Assembly: GCA_026315105.1 (NCBI GenBank)
Contig: CM048748.1
Span: forward strand, 475,071,150 to 475,135,149
Length of the DNA stretch: 64,000 nucleotides
Source of the DNA: Locusta migratoria
Lineage: Eukaryota > Arthropoda > Insecta > Orthoptera > Acrididae
Direction: 5' to 3'
Both the position numbers and the translations under genes were made by a program. The notes beneath the pieces are model-generated. The model worked only from the letters and a program-made list of their open reading frames with translations. It was not told where the DNA came from and did not search any database. Positions 22,497 to 34,687 of the stretch are shown one piece after another. How positions within the stretch are numbered: position 1 is the first letter of the stretch; every line of letters begins with the position of its first letter.

Positions 22497-23128
22497 GACA
22501 CAAATTACATGTTTGATAATATCAATTTAATGCATAGAAGTATGAAATCACATCAAGACTATTTCCTGCAAACATTTCGACAAAAAAAGTTGGCACTGAG
22601 TTTAGAAAAAAAAATTCTGATATATTGGATTTTAACATTTTATCAAAAAATGAATGTTACTACAAGACATACAGCCATTGAAATTTACGGGCACCATAAC
22701 GTTTTTCCCTCCTGAGTAAATGAACTGCTTCTTGTAGTTTCAACATCACAGTTTAGCCTTTCTCTTGAATGTTCTGAATATAAATCTTCACACAGACTTT
22801 TTGAGGAGGAGAGTGATACGGATATCTGATTGTAAACCACTGCCTATTACCTTAGATCTTTTTGACTGTACTGAACAGGAGTTCCACGTATTCGGTAATT
22901 TATATTTAAACAGTTAACAGGCAATGTAATTTATAACCAACTATTGGCTGCCAATTTCGCTTCATTTTTCCTGGAAGTCTTGCAACTTGTTTCTCCCTGT
23001 TGGTTTATGCCAAGTTCGGACTAAAAATGGTTCTATATGACGGTGATAGAAAATAGAATTTATCTTTAGCATTTTTCGGTGTGTGACATTCCCTTCCACA
23101 TTCCGTATTTCATACATTTATTAGATTA
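22497..23128 (-). repeat. Right arm of ~600-bp inverted repeat
   Basis: Inverted partner of 19336-19917. It is also contiguous with the element X body and head on the minus strand (23150-24140), so it may be the far end of element X copy 3 rather than, or as well as, a transposon terminal repeat. Confidence 0.75.
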
Positions 23129-23149
23129 ATTTGTAATTAGAATACAGCG

Positions 23150-24140
23150 AAATAGTTTTGCGGTCTCGAATAAACGTATCAAGTATGTAAAATACTCATT
23201 GACTTATTATTAACGTTTTTTAATTGAAGGTTTCAGGTTGCGTCTCCTATTAAAAAGCATAGTAGCTATTTTTAAAGAGATGGAAGTTGCGTGATAGTGG
23301 GGTTAACTACATAGCGGTCAATTACATCAACGTATCTGTGCAGGATGCCTAATATATTTATTGCTTGCGCAGGTATTTTGATATGCTTAGTGTTCTGAAT
23401 AATATGCTTTTAGGAGGTATGACTGTTGAACGTCATCGTCTTGTAATAGCAGAGAATGTCTTAATAACTCTCCAAACATTATCACTGTTAAAATACCATT
23501 TTGTTTTCAGGAGGAACACTCAACGAATTAATATGTAGTTAGAACAAGTTTCGTGTTATGTTGACAGTGCTAGACTTCTTGGTGTGCCTGTGCCCAGGAA
23601 AAGCTATTAGCCGCCCCAACAAGGGCCCCGGGTTTGCTGCAAGTGTCACTCCCTGCAAGTGTCACTCCCCGCAAGTGTTCCAACCCCGGTTTCGAATCCC
23701 GTCTTCGGAACTAATGTTGAGTTTGTACTACAGAAAAAAACGGGGGGGGGGGGGAGAGATTTGCAGCCCCCCGGAAAGTGCCGCCCCATGCGGCCTCACG
23801 TTTCGGACGTGCCTTGCGCTGGCCCTGACCCTACTTGTGGAAGAGACTGCAAACTACCTGCAGTGTCGGGGGCTCCAGGCAACTGTCAGCAAATTCCCCC
23901 TCCAGTCCAGTGTCACTCTTGGCAACTGTCACAGACTCCTCCCGCTAGGCCTCAGCAGGTGGGGGCCGCACCGCGTGACGCCACGCCGCGCTCCCACAGT
24001 TCGCCGCCCCCGCCTAACTGCCGCCCCCTAATGGGATTACTGCCTATCGAGCAGTCGCAGGCGGCTCAGCCAATAAGCAGCCTCCTTACGCTGAAACAGC
24101 CGCGCGACGCCCGAGGCGCCGAAGGCTCGCGAAGCTTGAA
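23150..24140 (-). repeat. Element X copy 3, body and GC-rich head (minus)
   Basis: The body (23150-23560) aligns inverted with 14340-14690. The head (23600-24140) carries GCAAGTGTCACTCCC units at 23639, 23655 and 23671, exactly 16 bp apart, plus a diverged set at 23878-23931 (GGCAACTGTCAG, TTGGCAACTGTCAC). A short G-run is at 23741-23755. The large open frames reflect GC content. Confidence 0.62.
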
Positions 24141-24392
24141 ATAACCGTTAATTATGGCACATCCCCCCTCCACAACGGTAGAAATAGCTGGTCACGTGAC
24201 TGGTGTGAAGTAGCAGGCGGGCGGGAGAGCTTTTCGTATTCCGTGTTAGTCGTTTTATTTGTGACAACTCACAATAAGAACCGCTCGTAGCAACTGAGAC
24301 GGTGGCATTTAACGCTCCGCCTTGTGCTGCCTGTTGGCCAACTGTCGTACTTTCACCCTTGTGTTGTTTACGGATTTGGTTGAATGAATGAA

Positions 24393-24553
24393 TTCACGGT
24401 CTGCACGGCCACTACGGTCGGGGGTTCGAATCCCCCCTCGAGCATGGATATTTGTGCCGTCCTAGTTCGTAAGTAGTTCATAAGTAGTTTGTAAGTTTAG
24501 GGACTGATGACCCCGTAGTTACGTCCCATAAGCTGTACAAATATTTGAACATT
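24393..24553 (+). repeat. SINE family A, 5' truncated, 12-bp TSD
   Basis: The copy begins inside the head (TCACGGTCTGCACGG) and ends AACATT. TGAATGAATGAA flanks it at 24381-24392 and 24554-24565. A 5'-truncated SINE with an intact TSD indicates incomplete reverse transcription. Confidence 0.92.
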
Positions 24554-24565
24554 TGAATGAATGAA

Positions 24566-24822
24566 TAAACAAACAGTTAATTTGCTTTGGGAAAATGTTT
24601 ACAGTTATTGGCTCTATTTCACCTGTTGGCAGCACTTGCGTCTTTGGCCGAAGTATTATATTCGAGATCGCCACCTGAAAATTGTGTTGTGAAGCAAAGC
24701 CTGGTATCTATATTAGGTTGAAAGATGATAATTTGGTTTATAGTTAGTAAAAACACCGAATGTGAATGCCAAATAAAGATTGTGTAACAGACTTTATCCC
24801 TGTTTAAAATCATTTCTCAAGG

Positions 24823-24854
<32 letters not shown>

Positions 24855-26880
24855 TACAACTACTGTGTACATTCAGAATACCTATCTTACATTCTAATTT
24901 CAGTTACGACGAGTGTTTTGATATGCGATATATATCGTAAATAAAATAAAAATACATTCCAAGTGGATGGGATCAAGTGGTCAACTAACAGTAGGCCTAC
25001 TGTATTTTCAGTGCGGACTGTGTTAAGAATATGATATAGGAGTAAACTTGTATCTTCGAATATACGGTAAAAACATTATACTTGAAAATGCGAATGTTTT
25101 CGCGTTGTGAAAAGTTTTATGTTATGAGTTTTGATTGACGTTTAGGAGTGTTGTTTTCCGCCTTTATCCTTTTAGTACGTTCCCTCTCGTGACGACATGA
25201 ATGAAAGCAGGCGGGCACTGATAAAACTTTTGTTTACGCCAGTGGTGGCTTAATGTGCTTATTTTTGCAATCACCGGGAGTGATCTTAGAAATATAAAAA
25301 ACATAAAATGAGGGAAATAATATTTTTTATCGTAAAATAAATAATTAGTGTTATTCTTCGTCTGAGGTTGTAAGGTTTCTTGTGTGTAACCTTGTACTGT
25401 CGGTAAAGTAAATATTCTTATAAAGTGAAGATTCCGTTGCCAACAATAGCACACTAGGTGGGCACTGCCATAAATAACGCAAGCTTTTATCAATAATTAT
25501 TTGGCATCATATTTGGTGGCACAGAAAGGTTTTAAATGGAAAATAGAATTTTCAGATTTCACTGACTTGTATTTCACATTTACCTTACAAATAGGAAAGT
25601 GAGTTATACCACAAAATGTTAAAAAATATATTTATGCATTTTACAGGCAAGAGCGTAGCACTTTCGTATCACTGACACAGTTGCGGCAATCTGGCCCAAT
25701 ATTTCTAATAGATATGCTAAAAGCCTACTTGCCAATTTTTGTTAGATTCTACCTGTGAATAGCCACAGTTTTAACTATACATTATACAGCAGATACTGAA
25801 ATAGCTTAGAACAGTAATTCACATTTGCCGAGATGTAAATAATGGTCGAATAATGATGCAAGAGGAACATCAATGTTGTTTTTTATTTTAATTTTTATTT
25901 ATTTATTATTATTATTATGTATATATTACAGCATCTACCACACAAATCGCGCAAGTCACGGAAGTAGCAGAAATCATGGAAATCGCAGTTCGAGTGCAGG
26001 GGGATACATGTTGACGATTTGTAAATTTTGTTTCTAAACAGTGACAAATCGCAAACTGAAAATCGCAGATACTTAAAAGTAGCAGTAACAGAAATCAGTG
26101 AGATCGGAAAGCCGCAGTATCCCTACTGCAGATTGCATAAAACACCTCCTCGCACCTCGTGGCTACAGACCGGTCACCAATCACCAACCGGTTGTGAAAT
26201 TCTAAAAGGACCACAATAAAACAACTGAAGCAGAGAACGGGACTTTTAATCAGTTTTCAACCTTACAGTTATTTGATAAGATTTTAACTGTTTCACTGTT
26301 CGTTTTAACATGTATAACTTGTTTAGTTGTGGATGCCCCAGGAATAAGGTTGTTTGCAATTCTCAGATTTTTTTCTGAGAAAACTGTATTTCAGAGACAG
26401 CTGATACACCTACCAGAAAGGTAATGCGTCCTTTTTCCCACTCTTATCACTCTTCCAGAAACACTGTGTCGGCACCACATCGTTAGTTCTGTATACAAAC
26501 TGTAAAACATCCCACAAGAGATAAACAATAATGCATGTGGCCCAGTTTGCAGGCATACATTCAGTTCTGATGCAGCTAAACTGTATGAGCTAAGAAACCA
26601 CACCTCTGTTGTACTCTTTTTATTACGTCAAATAAAGTGAACTAATAGTTCATATCGCTTACCGCGAAGAACGTACTTCTCAAGTACCGGTAGCATAATC
26701 GGCTCCTATGACATATAATAATACACGAACAGCAATAATGGCATGAGAAATGCAATACTACTTCTTAAATATTGTAAAAACCATGTTATGGCCGATACCA
26801 TAACATTAAAATAATTATAAAGTGTTAACATCATTCGTTTTATTAATTTATCAGTATCATACAATGTAAATATTATAATG
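24566..26880. other. Unassigned AT-rich sequence
   Basis: Contains a 30-base poly-A (24823-24852) and TTA/ATT-rich simple sequence near 25880-25920. No domain, SINE or terminal repeat is recognised. Confidence 0.4.
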
Positions 26881-26894
26881 GAAAGTCCAAGTTG

Positions 26895-27110
26895 GAATTA
26901 ATAATATAGTAAGGACAGTTTACAACTCACCGTAAAGACGTGGCGACGAGCTGCGACAGGCACATACAAAAGACACTCACATACAACACTTTCAGCTATC
27001 GGCCATGGCCTTCATCAGAAAATAGAACACTCACACAATCACACAGGCACACAACACAATCATACAACTATCACCTCCGACTGCCGCACTTCACATTCTA
27101 GTGCATTTCT
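26895..27110 (-). repeat. Short retroelement with a degenerate hammerhead-like core
   Basis: On the minus strand it carries CTGATGA (27018-27012) followed by AGGCCATGGCC and GATAG, where a hammerhead ribozyme would have CUGANGA, stem II and GAAA. It then has AAGTGTTGTATGTGAGTGTC and a 3' end GGTGAGTTGTAAACTGTC. The GAAA box is mutated to GATA, so activity is doubtful. The 3' end recurs at 51795-51871. Confidence 0.5.
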
Positions 27111-27679
27111 AGTTCAAGTGACACTGGCCTCTCTCAGTAACTTCATAGACGATTCCTTCCACCTTATATTACGCACAAGGATTGATTTGAAATGTAGGCT
27201 AAAACAGTTGGCTCCGCACTTGGAACAAATCTACCGCGACATCTGAAAGAAGGGCACGCTTCAATCCAAGAAAGGAAGCGGTCCTTAAGTGTGCTCAAAA
27301 TGAACCAAGCGACCACTTCTGTAAGTACGGAGTAAAATAGTTACTGTTAAATGACTTCCCCAGGTACTCGAATGTGGTATTAAGCAGTGTGTCAGTGAAA
27401 GTGCCGTTCTACTGAGAGGAAAAAACTATTGTTTGTTATCGTTAAAAATTAAAAAAAAGGCAAATGCAGCTATATTAAACTAAACGTAAACGATAATAAG
27501 AAAGGGCAGGATTCAACCGTTTATACAAAATAACCGTGTATACAAAATAATTATCAGAAGAAAAAATATCTATCAGAGGATGGCTGCGACGTTGCTCCTA
27601 CATGTGGCTTTGCAATACAAACAGAAGAGGTTCTATTGGAGTCAATGCCACTGCACAGAAGTAACCTGACATAAACAAA
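27111..27679. other. Unassigned sequence
   Basis: No repeat family or coding domain recognised. Confidence 0.35.
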
Positions 27680-27871
27680 GCCGGCCGCGGTGGCAGAGGG
27701 GACTGAGGCGCTCCTGTCACGCTCTGCGCGGCCACCACGGTCTGGGGTTCGAATCCCCCTCGGGCATGGATATTTGTGCCGTCCTTAGTATTAGTTAGTT
27801 GATAAGTAGTTTGTAAGTTTAGGGACTGATGACCCCGTAGTTAAGTCCCATAAGATATACAAACATTTGAA
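27680..27871 (+). repeat. SINE family A
   Basis: Head GCCGGCCGCGGTGGCAGAGG, B box GGGTTCGAATCC and tail GGGACTGATGACCCCGTAG; no convincing TSD seen. Confidence 0.88.
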
Positions 27872-28070
27872 CGCTGTTTTTGAACAGAAACAAAACAAGC
27901 TTTGCGTCATCGTACAATTATCAGTCACTGCGTCGGTGGTGGCTGCGGCTGCGACTCAGAAATCCTGTTCACACTAACTACTTTAATGTGTAGCTTAACT
28001 AAATCATCCGAAACATGCTTCATGAAGTCAAGACTCACTAACTATCCTAGTCAAAACTAATACGGTAGAG

Positions 28071-28345
28071 TGAAACTTCCTGGCAGATTAAAATTGTGTG
28101 CCGGAACCGGGACTCAAACCTGGGACCTTTGCCTTTCACGGGCAAGCGCACTACCGACTGTGCTATCCCGACACGACTCACGATGCCGCCTCACAACTTT
28201 ACTTCTGTCAGTACCTCGCCTCCTACTTTCCAAACTTCACAGAAGGTCTCCTGCGAACCATGCAAGACTAGCACTCCTGGAAGAAAGGATCTGGTGGAGA
28301 CATGGCTTAAGCCACAGCCTAAGGGATGTTTCCAGAATTAAATTT
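28071..28345 (-). repeat. SINE family C (minus)
   Basis: Same tRNA-like B box and CACACAATTTTAATCTGCC tail as at 6489, read on the minus strand. It extends into the GGCTTAAGCCACAG region absent from the truncated copy at 6489. Confidence 0.88.
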
Positions 28346-28785
28346 TCACTCTGCGGCGGAGTGTGCGCTGGTATTAATTATTCTGGACAGAGAAACAAGA
28401 CCACTGCTCACTTCATCAAAATGCCTTGACGCAGGTGAAGCCCACTGAGCAGAACTACAGTGAGTGGCTCATTACTCTCATAGGAGCGCACCGTTTATCG
28501 CCAAGAAGACAGAAAGAGGAGTGTTGTCTCCTCTTAGGCCAACACACTCTGAGAGAGAGAGTCTGGCTCCATAGCTCCGTGCGCCGTGTACAGCTTTCGA
28601 TCAGGGTGGCCAACCTGGCTGCGCAGTGAACATTTCGCCGTTCTGCGCATGACGTCACCGTAGAAGCAAGCGATGGCACGCAGCTACATTTATGTATCTA
28701 GTCGCGTAGCAGAGTTGTGTTGTTGTTGTTCTTCGTCTGATTTTGTGGTGTTATTTGAGGTTTTCGACAGAATGTTTCTGTTAAA
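28346..28785. other. Leader region upstream of the THAP transposase
   Basis: Moderately GC-rich; includes CGCATGACGTCACCG near 28645. The P-like element's left end should be here, but I could not find an outer terminal repeat or TSD. Confidence 0.35.
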
Positions 28786-30340
28786 ATGCCCGGATGTGCT
28801 GTAACAGGGTGCCTGCCTTACAGCAAGAAGGCAATAGGAGCGGATGGGAGCTATCGTTCGTTTCCGAAAGACATATAGCTTCAGAAGGTGTGTATTACGA
28901 TGTGTCACAAGGATGATCGTTTCATTGTTGCGACGTCAACAATTTATTCGCTTCTTTTCACAGACGATGATGACCTCCGTGAATTGCGAGCAGAACTTCT
29001 CAATTTACCGCCGAAAAAAGTGCTTCAACCGGACGCAGTGAAGAGTGTAAACTTTCTAGAAAGTGTTCCCAGTGTTAGTGAGTTGAGTGCACAAGATACA
29101 GTTTCTACAAATGGGGCAAGCAGGTTATAAGCAAGGAAGACAATGAAGACTGCACCTGAACATCTGGCTAATGTGTCTCCCAAGAAACGAAAAACAGACC
29201 AGACAACTGCGACAGACGAGTGTGAAATTGACAGGGGACATACGGAAGAATTAGAATGTAGGCACCACAGGCTGACTGCTTTGTAGGCAAACCTTCGATT
29301 TAGAGAAAAAAATACTGAAATACTGAAAATTTCTGTCCACAAAATAAAACTCCAGGAAAAGTGTCATAAGAAGCTTGTGCAGGAGAAAGTGACAGAAATA
29401 TTAGACAAACTGTTTTCGAGAACTCAAATAAACAGTTTGTTGAGTGAAAAAAAAAAAAAGAAAAAAAAAAAAAAAAAGGAAAGAAAAAGCAAAGTGGCAT
29501 AGAGAGGACATCTTGGAAAGCAGTTACATTTCGTGCTGTATACAGGAAGTGATATTTTATTTATTTATTTATTTTGAGAAATTACGTTGGCTTCCCACAT
29601 CCAGGACTGTCAACATTGAAAAGGTGTACGTCAGGCTCGTGTAGGTGCTTTCCTGGCTCGCTTACAGATGTTCTGAAGTTAATGAAAGCCCAGTCATCGG
29701 TATTGTCGACATCTGAACGAGTACTTGTGCTCTCATTCGATGAAATGAACGTAGACAATAGTACTACGTTTGATTCTGTCCACGATTGTGTTGTTGAGCA
29801 GCACACTAACGTGTTGTTATAGTTCGAGGTTTGTTTTCTGTGGGGAAGCAACTATCTCACTATGATTTTGAGAGACCAGTAACTTGATATTTTGAACGGT
29901 ATTATATGCTCCATTCAGGATGTTGTCTAAAGTGTTGTTACGATAGAGTGTGATCTCGGCACAAAAATAGAGCGGTGTGGAAAGATCTTAATGTTACAGA
30001 GACAAATTAATGCTTTTCAAACCCGCATTATGTAAATAAAAGAATCTAGGTGTTTCCAGATGTTATACATTTATTTAAGTTGTTGAAGAACCACTTTCTG
30101 AACAAAGGAATCAATCTTCCGAGTGGAACATTTGTTGATAAATCTATTATTGAAAGACTGCTCCCATTAGATAGCAGTGAGATAAAATTACGTCCATGTA
30201 CTGTCAAGGATGGTCATCGCCTCTATCAAAGCTAAATATGCAGACTTCTCCATGGACAAAAAACTTAATGTCAGAACTAGACTGTTCATTCGCATGAGGT
30301 TTCTCAGTACTGAAACATGTCCAGTGGTTGTGTGGTCATG
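28786..30340 (+). pseudogene. P-element-like transposase with N-terminal THAP domain (decayed)
   Basis: The ATG at 28786 starts MPGCAVTGCLPYSKK and GSYRSFPKD, the first half of a C2CH THAP DNA-binding domain. After a stop, CHKDDRFIVATSTIYSLLF and LLNLPPKKVLQPDAV correspond to its second half; the expected C-S-x-H-F and AVPT motifs are degraded. A poly-A tract (29447-29477) and frameshift follow, then WHREDILESSYI, YVGFPHPGLSTLKRC and VLVLSFDEMNV, and later VFPDVIHLFKLLKNHFL (30050-30100), in the order found in P-type transposases. Stops and frameshifts are spread throughout, so it is inactive. P transposases cut and paste P-type DNA transposons in the nucleus. Confidence 0.83.
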
Positions 30341-32095
30341 TTCCATTTTGATTTATTCTTTAACCTAAAGTGTTTCTGCGCCATTAATATTATCTATCTG
30401 TGTGTTAATTATTTTATTATTTTTATTAATGATCAATGCCACATGTTTATATATGTTTGCCCCATATTTATAAATCTTTCCACCCATGTGATTCAACTTG
30501 TGCATTCATGTGAATGTCAATGTGTGCTCTTAATGTTGACTGGCTGCCGCGCAATGGCTTACAGTCGCCGCCTCCCGTTTTAGGCCTCGTTTTCCTGTAG
30601 TTAAGAACGCATGGCTTCGTTTGTCGTCTGCGCTGGCGTCTGCTGGCTGGCCAGAGACAAGCTTATTTGGCAAGATGGCGAGGTGGCCTTGTTGTTAGTG
30701 TCGTATCAACCTAATCTTGGATGGAAGTAGTGACAGGATACCTATCTGGAGGCAGTTGTATGGGGAATTGTCTTGGCCAGGTAGCAACGGTTGATACACA
30801 CTAGTCTCTGAACGCGGTCAGCGTCGCTTCTAGCTCGCTTACATCCAGTGTGTGGCAGGGGGGAGGTTTTTCCAAAGCCTTAGGGCTTCACTCTTCACTC
30901 TTCATTCTGGTTCCGACGACTGTGGACTTAAGTACTCCGTCGAATCGTGCTAAGGGGAAGGCATGCTGTTAGAACTTTACTTTCTTTGTGATCAGGCTGT
31001 CTTGGTTTCTCAGTGATAGTTCTCTTGAGTAATTGTTTCGCTATGCAAGGCGAAGTGTTTCTTAATTTACAGAAAATGCAGTGTAAATTTATTATTTGCA
31101 TTTTCATTCCAGTGATGATTGTGTGTCCGGTTTTGCTCAAGTTAGAACACACATGTGTGGCCTTCTGCCTTTGTGTAAATTTAGTGTTTCTAAATTTCCT
31201 TGCTGTTTTTGACTAACATTTTCACATCGCATCTGTATTCATGAGTATGCTAAATATTTCTTAGATTTTCTTGTTTGATTCCATCTTTCCTGTCTTGTAT
31301 GACTGATTGCACCATGTGCTTTCATAATGGTCATTACTTCGGCCTTCAGCCATGGTTTTATTAATATTACCTTTCTTCTATACGTATTCTCGCGTGTGCT
31401 CTATTTGCTTATTCTAAATTAATTTCTGTTTGTAAATGCTATGAAATTCGGTGTGGTTGCACACCACGTGGTACTTAAGAATAGTGAGCTGCTGCCTACC
31501 TGAACATGAGTTCGTTCAGTGCACAGTGTATTTAAAATTAGTGATCAAGGCACCTGCCACCTCATCAAGTTGACGCCGATGTATCCGATTAATGTAGTGC
31601 CTAGCATTATACACATGTCTGTGAATTAATGAATGTGCTTTCAGCAACTCATTGTGTATTTGTAAATTTCCTCCCACATAACCCCCATATTCATGAAGGG
31701 CAGAAACAAAATTACTACAGGCAGTAATTTTATGTCTTAATTCACTTTTTTACAAGGTGTGTGCTTCATTTGGTCTCCCCATATTTACTTGCTTGTTCAT
31801 TTTTCTGAATAGATTATGATGTTAAAGCATCAAACCTCTGCTTTATGATTTAATGCTCCCTGTCCCATGTTTAATTATATATTCATTTATGTTTTTAACA
31901 TTGATTTTGTGTTTGTTAAAACGTTGGCTGCTCCCTGAAGGAGTGAGTAGTTAGATAAATTTCTATGGCACATATACTGTGGCTACTCGTAAAGTAATTT
32001 AGAGCAGCATTGTGCATTGTAACTTACATTTGCAGGTCTCAGCTGCCCGAAATCTTTCTCATTTAAATAACAGGCTACTTTCAGTACGAAACTAA
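30312..32095 (+). repeat. 3' region of the P-like element
   Basis: 30312-30545 and 31205-32095 align with the reverse complement of 50370-50612 and 49540-50370 respectively (shared words include CTAAAGTGTTTCTGC, CATTACTTCGGCCTTCAGCC and ATTGATTTTGTGTTTGTTAA). Sequence from 31798 onward also recurs in direct orientation at 50617-50910. No coding is evident. No P-type 31-bp terminal repeat was identified. Confidence 0.8.
30546..31204. repeat. 660-bp segment present only in this P-like copy
   Basis: The second copy (49540-50612) lacks this segment at the corresponding position. It is GC-richer than its flanks. It is either an insertion here or a deletion there; I saw no clear TSD. Confidence 0.55.
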
Positions 32096-33069
32096 ACATG
32101 CAAAAAGCAGTAGCATCACAAAAGTTAAAATCATGGCAGTAGCACTCTTCATACGGTACAAACATCTGAACTGGTAAATCAACTATTTAAAATCATTTTT
32201 TGATAACTTATAGCAGTTATAAGTAGTTATTTGTGTTTTGAACTCGCTTTGTCGCTTGCCGCTACCTTACTTTGCTTCTACGGAGATGTCACAGAGCCAG
32301 CCAATCACATCAGTTCTTGCTTTGGGCCCAACCTTCCTTTTAATAATCCAGCCTCTTGATATTTTCCCAAATTTGCAGCCAAGACGCACCTGCTCTTGAC
32401 AGCCCATAAGAAGTGCTTTACCAGCGCCTCGGTCATTGTGGCCATCCAATGGGAAGTTAGGTTTCAAACCATTGTGGAACACACTGAGAACCTGACACAA
32501 CTTCCCGGCGCCTAGGTGTCACACAACAGCTTCCTGCCGCTGCTGGTAGGCGAGGGTGACTCAACGTGCCACACAAAGAACAGGAACAGTTGTGAAGCCG
32601 CTATTGTCCGCTAAAAGACTCTGCTTAGTCGACCACCTTCAGCGTGGGTCTGGGGAATTGCGCTCTAGGTAGAAAAAAGCTGCTCTCTCAAGACAAACAC
32701 AACTCCCGTGACAAGCCGTTTAAAATATCTATCCAGCACGAAACTGTTCATATAAGAAGTGAATTAAACACAGACTTCTGTGAGTACAGTTACTACTGCC
32801 TGTAATTACCATCATGAATATCATGTGTGGGGTACCAAATTGCTCAGCAATGTACGTAGATGATGCTGAAGAACATGAAAATGAAATGTAATGAAGTCTG
32901 TAGTTTTTGACTCCTTACAACATAGCTGTAATCTGCCCCTTTCACCTGATCTTTCAGTGATGTATTTGACATAACCATAAGAACTACCCTAAAGAATGTT
33001 ATTTCAAGGAAACAATAGTCACTCATTACAAATTGTTTGAAATATTTAAGTACTGCATTCATATTATAA
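32096..33069. other. Unassigned, includes an unexplained minus-strand frame
   Basis: A 77-codon minus-strand frame at 32267-32500 contains GWIIKRKVGPKARTDVIGW and ISVEAK and looks compositionally protein-like, but I do not recognise it. It has no neighbouring exons that I can identify. It could be a transposon piece. Confidence 0.35.
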
Positions 33070-34399
33070 GAAAGTATTGATTATCAAGAAGGAAAGAGGA
33101 CCGACCCAAATAATTACAGGCCAATGTCGTTGACATCAGTTTCCTGTAGAATTTTGGAGCATATTCTCAGTTCAAATGTAGTAAATTTCCTTGAGACGGA
33201 AAAGCATCTTTCTCTAAATCAGCACGGGTTTAGGAAACATCGTTCATGTGCCCTTTTCTCACTTGACATCTTGCGAGCCATGGATGAAGGGCAACAGGCA
33301 GCTTTTGTTTTTCTCGACTTCAAAAAGGCGTTTGACGCGGTGCCACACTGCAGACTGCTAACGAAGATACGAGCTTATGGAATAGGTTCACAGATTTGTG
33401 ACTGGTTGGAAGACTTACTAAGTAACAGAACGCAGTACATTGTTCTCGACGGCGAGTGTTCATCAGAGACGAGTGTATCGTCAGGTGTGCCCCAGGGGAG
33501 TGTGATAGCACCGCTATTACTTTCTATCTATATAAATGATCTGATGGACAGAGTAACTTGTAATTTGCGGCTCTTTGCTGATGATGCTGTGGGGTGTGGA
33601 AGGGTGTTGTCTTTAACTGACTGTACTAGCATACAGGATGATTTAGACAAAATTTCTAGTTTGTGCGAACAATGACAGCTAGCTCTCAATGTAGAAAAAT
33701 GTAAGGTGATGTGCATGAGTAGGAAACACAATCCCATTAGATTCGAATACAGCATTAGTAGTAAGCTTCTTGAAGCAGTCGCGTTGTTCATATATCTAGG
33801 CGTAACATTTCAGAGCGATATGAAATGGAAGGAAGATGTAAGGACAGTCGTGAGTAAGGCGGACAGCCGACTTCGGTTTGTTGGGAGAATTTTGGGAAGA
33901 TGTACTTCATCTGTAAAGGAGACCGCGTATAAAATGCTTCTACGACCACGTCATGAGTATTGCTCAAGTGTTTGGGACCCGCAGCAGATCAGTTTAAAGG
34001 AAGACATAGTAGCAGTTCAGAGGCGAGAAGCTAGGTTTGTTACTCGTAGGTTCGACCAATGCGCGAGTGTCACGAAAATGCTCCGGCAACTCAATTGGGG
34101 ATCGTTGGAGGAAAGACGACATTCATTTCGTGAATTTCTGTTGAGAACATTTAGAGGGCCGGAATTTGAAGCTGAGTGTAGTACGATCCTGCTGACGCCT
34201 ACTTACATTTCGCGTAGTGATCACAAAGACAGGATTAGAGAAATTAGGGCTCGTACGGAGGCATATAGGCATCCTTTCTTTCCTCGTTCTATTCGGAGTG
34301 GAATAGGTAAGGAAATGCCTAGTAGCGGTACAGTGTACCCTCCACCACGAACCTTACGGTGGATTGCGGATTATGTATGTAGATGTAGATGTAGATATT
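33070..34399 (+). mobile_element. CR1/Jockey-like LINE, 5' truncated
   Basis: The element starts inside the RT (NYRPMSLTSV-type motif) and ends after the ORF in a TGTAGATGTAGATGTAGAT microsatellite tail (34376-34399), diagnostic of its 3' end. A related 3' end lies inverted at 45434, and a more diverged one at 54862. Confidence 0.88.
33124..34390 (+). pseudogene. CR1/Jockey-like RT and C-terminal region, one stop
   Basis: The first segment has LNQHGFRKHRSCALF, FVFLDFKKAFDAVPH (motif A), SGVPQGSVIAPLLLSIYINDL (motif B, QG-S) and LRLFADDAVG (motif C, FADD intact, 33574-33585). A TGA at 33673-33675 interrupts it; the frame continues with QLALNVEKCKVM. The second segment carries LGVTFQSDMKWKEDV, EYCSSVWDPQQISLK, RFVTRRFDQCASV and LNWGSLEERRHSF, the typical C-terminal half. 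It is the least decayed LINE in the window, but the missing 5' half makes it inactive. Confidence 0.9.
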
Positions 34400-34687
34400 T
34401 ATTTATTGTGGTTGTACCTAATAACAAGCAAATGAAAGCCTATGTCTACAAACGTGCCCTTCCAGACATGTTATAGATTCTACGTTGTTGACTGCTTCTT
34501 TCTATATTTGTATCATGCAAAGATGTAGCACTGTGCTTCGGTGTATATTTTTATTACTACTCTATTATTTGCAATCGTACTTCCACCAAAAAGTGATGAT
34601 GATTTCGTCGTAATGCGGCGACCTTTCCTAAGCTACAGGGGCCCGCCAGCGGCATGGCCCAACACTGGCGTGTGTGTGTGGTGATAT
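34400..34687. other. Unassigned sequence
   Basis: Short AT-rich spacer between the LINE tail and a SINE. Confidence 0.35.

Noticed and set aside
28645..28660. Host promoter element (TGACGTCA)
   Set aside because: A CRE-like word alone, without a linked gene, does not support a promoter call.
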